Positions 14,671-18,338 of a stretch of DNA of 18,338 nucleotides are shown here, one piece after another. The notes under the pieces are model-generated. The model saw nothing but the letters and a program-made list of their open reading frames with translations. It had not been told where the DNA came from and made no database searches. This DNA comes from JAWUVP01 sp034112285. GTDB lineage: Bacteria; Pseudomonadota; Gammaproteobacteria; JABDGN01. Numbering within the stretch: position 1 is the stretch's first letter; the number at the start of each line of letters is the position of its first letter. Where the stretch lies: the NCBI GenBank assembly GCA_034112285.1, contig JAWUVP010000050.1, forward strand, positions 1 through 18,338. The letters run 5' to 3'. Position numbers and translations under genes: made by a program.

Positions 14671-15096
14671 ATGAACCTCACAAACCTTATTACTTTCGCC
14701 GGCCAGCATTGGATTTTAGTGCTGTTACTTATTGCCATTCTTGGCGCCTTAATCTGGTTGGAAACCCAAGCCAAAGTGGGCGGCATGGCACGGGTGAAAC
14801 CGCAAGAAGCGATTCATTTAATCAACCGTGACAGCGCGGTGGTGATTGATGTGCGCGAGAAAAACCAATATAAAGAAGGGCATATTGCCAAAGCCTTACA
14901 CATGACGAAGTCTGACTTAGGCAGTAAGAATTTGAGCAAATATCAAGAAAAACCGGTTATTTTGGTGTGCAACACCGGTGTTGCAGCTCCAAAAATGAGT
15001 GATGAGCTGAAAAAACAAGGCATTACCCAATTATATTTTTTACAAGGCGGCATGAGTGCTTGGTACACAGAGGGCTTGCCGGTAGTGAAAAAATAG
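14671..15096 (+). CDS. Membrane-anchored rhodanese-like protein (YibN-like)
   Basis: This 141-residue protein has one N-terminal transmembrane helix (about 13-31) followed by a rhodanese domain on the cytoplasmic side. The domain shows VVIDVREKNQYKEGHI at 57-72, the active-site loop VCNTGVAA at 99-106 with Cys100, and a closing GGMSAWYTEGLPV at 126-138. Rhodaneses transfer sulfane sulfur or bind small substrates; the role of E. coli YibN is not well defined. Its place immediately before secB and gpsA matches yibN in E. coli, except that grxC, which lies between yibN and secB there, is absent. AGGAA precedes the ATG at 5 bases. A weak hairpin (15092-15111) covers its stop codon. Confidence 0.9.
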   Translation: MNLTNLITFAGQHWILVLLLIAILGALIWLETQAKVGGMARVKPQEAIHLINRDSAVVIDVREKNQYKEGHIAKALHMTKSDLGSKNLSKYQEKPVILVCNTGVAAPKMSDELKKQGITQLYFLQGGMSAWYTEGLPVVKK

Positions 15097-15147
15097 CATT
15101 TTCATGCTATTCTCACACTTTAATTAACTAGCAACAAGGAAACCATT

Positions 15148-15594
15148 ATGGCCGAAGAAACTCCAAAAACCGAACAAGAATTTGCTATTCATCGTATATA
15201 TATCAACGATTTATCGTTTGAAGCTCCAGATTCTCCAAAATCATTCAAAGAAGAATGGAAACCTGAAGTTGATTTGAACCTCGACACCCGTCACGAATTG
15301 TTAGAAGACAACTTGTATAATGTGACTTTACAGCTTACTGCTACCACTAAAATTAATGACAAAGTTATGTTTATTGCCGAAGTGCAACAAAGTGGCATTT
15401 TCTTAGTTAAAGATTTCCCTGAAGAGCAAATGGGTGAGTTATTAGGCAGCTTTTGCCCTAACGTCTTATTCCCTTATGCACGTGAAGTGATTTCTGATGT
15501 GGTTAACCGTGGTGGTTTCCCACCGCTTTATTTAGCGCCGGTTAACTTTGATGCTATTTACCAACAACGTAAAGAGCAAGAAGCCAAAGCTTAA
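15148..15594 (+). CDS. secB: Protein-export chaperone SecB
   Basis: SecB is a cytoplasmic homotetramer that keeps preproteins unfolded and delivers them to SecA. The 148-residue product carries the typical blocks: FAIHRIYINDLSFEAPDSP at the N-terminus, WKPEVDLNL, and the highly conserved CPNVLFPYAREVISDVVNRGG and FPPLYLAPVNFDAIY near the C-terminus. AAGGA lies seven bases before the ATG. It follows the rhodanese gene by 51 bases, and a strong terminator follows it, so rhodanese and secB probably form the main transcript, with gpsA receiving reduced readthrough. Confidence 0.98.
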   Translation: MAEETPKTEQEFAIHRIYINDLSFEAPDSPKSFKEEWKPEVDLNLDTRHELLEDNLYNVTLQLTATTKINDKVMFIAEVQQSGIFLVKDFPEEQMGELLGSFCPNVLFPYAREVISDVVNRGGFPPLYLAPVNFDAIYQQRKEQEAKA

Positions 15595-15626
15595 CATTTA
15601 GCGTCACTCGCAAGCGTGACAGCCCT

Positions 15627-15660
15627 ACTCCCTCCGCTCTTGGAGGGAGTTTTTCATTTT
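15627..15660 (+). terminator. Strong Rho-independent terminator after secB
   Basis: A perfect 9-bp stem (ACTCCCTCC at 15627-15635 with GGAGGGAGT at 15642-15650) with a 6-base loop is followed by TTTTCATTTT. It lies between secB and gpsA, only 17 bases before the gpsA start, so gpsA expression must rely on readthrough or on an internal promoter. A smaller hairpin (15603-15620) precedes it. Confidence 0.85.
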
Positions 15661-15677
15661 CAAACCATGGTTTTATT

Positions 15678-16685
15678 ATGAGCTCTTCACCAACACAAAC
15701 ACCTTCTCACATTACCGTTCTAGGCGCTGGCTCTTGGGGCACGGCATTAGCTATTTTACTGGCGCGTAATGGCCAGCAAGTCAGCTTGTGGGGGCGCAAT
15801 AATGAGCAGCTGCAAACGATGGCGCATGAGCAGTGTAATCGTTTTTATTTACCTGACACCCCCTTCCCCAATAATTTGCAGGCCGAACCTGATTTTACGC
15901 AAAGCCTTGCGCAAGCTGATTACATTTTAATTGCCGTGCCAAGCTCGGGCTTTCGCGAGCTGCTGGAAAAAATTAAACCCTTAAATAAACCTATTATTTG
16001 GGCCAGCAAAGGCATCGAGCCGGGTAGTAATCTGTTGCTGCACACTGTGATAACAGACGTACTGGGCACCCATTACCCCGCCGCATTATTAAGCGGACCC
16101 TCGTTTGCACGCGAAGTGGCTGAAGGCTTGCCCACGGCAGTGGTGATTGCCAGCGCTGACAATACGTATGCAGAGCAAGTCATTAATTTATTTGCCAACG
16201 CGCATTTTCGCCCTTATTACAGCGCCGATATGATTGGCGCAGAAGTGGGTGGCGCGGTTAAAAACGTGCTAGCCATCGCCGCCGGCATTTCTGACGGACT
16301 AGGTTTTGGTGCTAATGCACGCAGTGCGTTAATCACCCGCGGCTTAAATGAAATTACCCAGCTCGGCGCAGCGCTAGGTGCGCAAGCAAATACCTTTATG
16401 GGCTTATCAGGCCTGGGGGATTTGGTGCTAACCTGCACCGATAATTTATCTCGCAACCGCCGGTTTGGCTTGGCGCTGGGCAAAGGGCAAACCGCTGAGC
16501 AAGCGTTTAGTGAAATTGGCCAAGTGGTTGAAGGCGCAGAAAACGTGCAGCAAGTGCATGCCTTGGCCCAGCAATTTGGGCTGGCACTGCCGATTTGTGA
16601 GCATGTTTATCAGGTGCTTAATCATTCCATGACACCGCTAGCGGCAGTGGAATCTTTATTTTCGCGAGACTTAAAAGCGGAGTGA
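15678..16685 (+). CDS. gpsA: Glycerol-3-phosphate dehydrogenase [NAD(P)+]
   Basis: GpsA reduces dihydroxyacetone phosphate to sn-glycerol-3-phosphate, the backbone of phospholipids. The 335-residue cytoplasmic enzyme has the NAD(P)-binding GAGSWG at 16-21, SKGIEPG at 110-116 (Lys111), LSGPSFAREVAEGLPTA at 138-153, and the catalytic Lys195 in GGAVKNVLAIAAG. NARSALITRG at 213-222 and GLGDLVLTCT at 245-254 complete the substrate domain. Length and motifs are complete. No Shine-Dalgarno is visible before the ATG; a four-codon reading frame (15666-15680, M-V-L-L-stop) ends by overlapping the gpsA start as ATGA. Confidence 0.97.
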   Translation: MSSSPTQTPSHITVLGAGSWGTALAILLARNGQQVSLWGRNNEQLQTMAHEQCNRFYLPDTPFPNNLQAEPDFTQSLAQADYILIAVPSSGFRELLEKIKPLNKPIIWASKGIEPGSNLLLHTVITDVLGTHYPAALLSGPSFAREVAEGLPTAVVIASADNTYAEQVINLFANAHFRPYYSADMIGAEVGGAVKNVLAIAAGISDGLGFGANARSALITRGLNEITQLGAALGAQANTFMGLSGLGDLVLTCTDNLSRNRRFGLALGKGQTAEQAFSEIGQVVEGAENVQQVHALAQQFGLALPICEHVYQVLNHSMTPLAAVESLFSRDLKAE

Positions 16686-16773
16686 GTGATTGCGGGGGCA
16701 TGTTGCTGCTGCATTTTCATCCTTGATAAAAGTCCGTTCCTGCAAGGATGCAGAGAGCTTAGCACGCTCAACA

Positions 16774-16806
16774 AGATTGCCGCGTCGCTACGCTCCTCGC
16801 AACGAC
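16774..16806. repeat. Solitary 33-base repeat arm downstream of gpsA
   Basis: This is a nearly exact copy of the short left arm of the array at 263-295, with one changed base. There is no partner arm or core. It lies in the 315-base gap between the convergent gpsA and poxB-like genes. The remainder of the gap, 16807-16915, has no recognisable gene; the next part, to 17003, belongs to the second repeat family. Confidence 0.88.
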
Positions 16807-16924
16807 GGGGCTGGGGTTTTGATTTGGGTTATTCACGGCATTGTGGATGACGAGCTTGTATTTGTTCACCGCTTAGTCGGTAACGGCTTGGATTCGTTCT
16901 CAACATAATCGATTACAAAAATAT

Positions 16925-17003
16925 CGAAATAGCCAAGCGCAGCTCGCTCATCATCACTCCAGCCCAATAGACATTGCAAGCGCGATGAATGATGGCTTTT
17001 CTA
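16925..17003 (-). repeat. Half-copy of the second repeat family at the poxB-like stop codon
   Basis: Read on the minus strand from 17003, this aligns without gaps with the right arm and right flank of the element at 6743-6905. Shared blocks include TAGAAAA, ATTCATCGCGCTTGC, CTATTGG and GAGCGAGCTGCGCT. The left arm and centre of the element are missing. The first three bases, TAG, are the stop codon of the poxB-like gene, so the repeat begins exactly at the gene end. The outer boundary is approximate. Confidence 0.7.
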
Positions 17004-18338
17004 ATCACTTATTGAGGTCGCACCCCACAATTCCTTCATCTTACTAACGCTGTAGCCCCAAGCTCGTGCCGCCTCAATCTTAGGCGGAATAGTCAATTCA
17101 TCATGATTTGTGTGAATGTCCACTACCACTGGGCCGTCCATGCTTAGCGCACGTTTAATGCCAGCTTCTAATTCGCTGGGCTCGGTAATTAAAATGCCCT
17201 CGCCGCCCATGGCTTTTCCGCAAGCGGCAAAGCTTGGGTTTTTAAGTTCAACACCCCATTCTTGGAATCCGGTTGCTTCCATTTCCATTTTCACTAAACC
17301 CAAAACGCTGTTGTTAAACACAAAACATTTAATCGGCAAGTTGTAGGTTACCGCTGTAATGAAATCGCTCATCAACATACTAAAGCCGCCATCACCGCAC
17401 AGGGCAATCACTTGTCGCTTGCGATCCATTGCTTGGATGCCTAAAGATTGTGGCATGGCATTAGCCATAGAGGCCAAGTTGAATGATGCAATTAAATCAC
17501 GCTCGCCGGTTTGTTGTAAATGACGCGCGGCCCACACAATGGTTTCGCCGGTATCCGCGGTGAATGCGGCATCAGTACGTGCATGTTTACTGATCAGATC
17601 CACGACGGATTGTGGGTGAATTTTATGTTTGTTTGGGTGCAAGTTCGCACGCTTAGTCAATGTGAGTGCCCATTTGCTTCTAGCTTTTTGTATGTTGAGC
17701 AAATGTGTGTCGTCGGTTTTTGTTTCCAGCAACGGCAGCAAGGCGTTGAGCGTGGGTTTAACATGGCCCACTAAGCCCATTTTAATTCCACAACGCTGCC
17801 CAAGTCGCTCGGCGCTGCAATCAATTTGGATGATGAATTTATTTTTAGGGTAAAACTGACGGTAAGGAAAATCGGTGCCCAGCATGACTAACACATCACA
17901 ACTATCCAGTGCTTCTAGGCCACAGGTGCTGCCTAACATGCCAATGCCGCCGGCATAATGCGGATGGTTATCGGCCAAAACCATTTTTCCTTTGAGCGAA
18001 TGCGCTACCGGCGCTTGTAATGTCTCGGCTAAGCTCATCACTTCTGGCGTTGCACCGCGTGTGCCCCAACCAATTAGCAAGGTCACTTTGCTGGCGCTAT
18101 TTAATTTTTCGGCCAGTGCTTCAAGCTCTTTTTGGCAGGGCACTCTATTGTCATCGGCCTGGAAAATTGCATGCTCCATTGAGAGGTTGTCTACGTCATC
18201 GGGGGCGACGTCAGAGGGAATGGATAAGTGCGAAACGCCCTTACAAGCCAGTGCTTTTTGCACCGCCAGCAATGCAATGCGCGGCATTTGCTCGGGCACC
18301 ATGACGGTTTGGTTGTAGACGCTGACATCATCAAACAA
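17001..18338 (-). CDS. poxB: Pyruvate dehydrogenase (quinone), PoxB-like; 5' end outside window
   Basis: This is the C-terminal 445 residues of a thiamine-diphosphate enzyme like E. coli PoxB (572 residues), which oxidises pyruvate to acetate and CO2 and passes electrons to ubiquinone; about 115 N-terminal residues lie beyond the window edge. Visible are the central FAD-type domain (PVAHSLKGKMV, GGIGMLGST) and the ThDP-binding motif, GDGGFSM at 315-321 through NN at 342-343 (visible numbering). The TTG at the edge is an internal codon, not a start. The C-terminus ends at ELWGATSISD, about ten residues shorter than E. coli, where the final helix binds membrane; the stop lies in a repeat. An acetolactate synthase is a less likely alternative. 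Confidence 0.85.
   Translation of the reverse strand: MFDDVSVYNQTVMVPEQMPRIALLAVQKALACKGVSHLSIPSDVAPDDVDNLSMEHAIFQADDNRVPCQKELEALAEKLNSASKVTLLIGWGTRGATPEVMSLAETLQAPVAHSLKGKMVLADNHPHYAGGIGMLGSTCGLEALDSCDVLVMLGTDFPYRQFYPKNKFIIQIDCSAERLGQRCGIKMGLVGHVKPTLNALLPLLETKTDDTHLLNIQKARSKWALTLTKRANLHPNKHKIHPQSVVDLISKHARTDAAFTADTGETIVWAARHLQQTGERDLIASFNLASMANAMPQSLGIQAMDRKRQVIALCGDGGFSMLMSDFITAVTYNLPIKCFVFNNSVLGLVKMEMEATGFQEWGVELKNPSFAACGKAMGGEGILITEPSELEAGIKRALSMDGPVVVDIHTNHDELTIPPKIEAARAWGYSVSKMKELWGATSISD

Noticed and set aside
16690..16908. A 72-codon open frame on plus after gpsA
   Set aside because: It crosses a solitary repeat arm, has no ribosome binding site and no recognisable domain; only its second half is kept as an unexplained segment.

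Overview
The window looks like chromosomal DNA of a gammaproteobacterium, most likely of the Legionellales type. The gene block gpmI-envC, divergent from a yibN-like rhodanese, secB and gpsA, is a gammaproteobacterial arrangement known from E. coli. One gene at 9717-10862 encodes a PPP-fold phosphatase resembling the Legionella Dot/Icm effectors WipA and WipB. The lineage is an inference from gene order and motifs; no database search was possible.

Layout. Bases 1-490 hold a probable terminator of an upstream gene and a small tandem array of inverted-repeat elements. radA (minus) follows, then a divergent pair on plus: a Bax-like glucosaminidase and a DUF962/Mpo1-like membrane protein. Next is a minus-strand run of glnA, a DUF4124 envelope protein and an aromatic amino acid permease. 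A second, unrelated inverted-repeat element lies between glnA and a minus-strand operon of PP-loop tRNA-thiolase-like protein, TusA-like sulfur carrier and CDF metal transporter. The WipA/B-like phosphatase (plus) has its own extended -10 promoter and converges, with 2 bases between stops, on gpmI-envC (minus). An integral membrane protein (minus) separates this from rhodanese-secB-gpsA (plus). The window ends in a 5'-truncated poxB-like gene (minus).

How the genes work together. Most are housekeeping: DNA repair (radA), nitrogen assimilation (glnA), glycolysis (gpmI), cell-wall hydrolysis and its activation (bax-like, envC), secretion (secB), phospholipid precursor synthesis (gpsA) and pyruvate oxidation (poxB-like). 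The PP-loop protein and TusA-like protein overlap by 8 bases and probably form a sulfur-transfer pair acting on tRNA or a related substrate. The phosphatase is the clearest accessory, host-interaction candidate.

The most unusual sequence-level feature is the repeats. A family of 33-49 base arms occurs as tandem paired elements (111-490) and as single arms (2032-2064, 16774-16806). A second family occurs as an intact element (6743-6848, with conserved flank to about 6905) and as a half-copy (about 16925-17003). Copies of both families sit exactly at gene ends and appear to supply the stop codons of radA and of the poxB-like gene.
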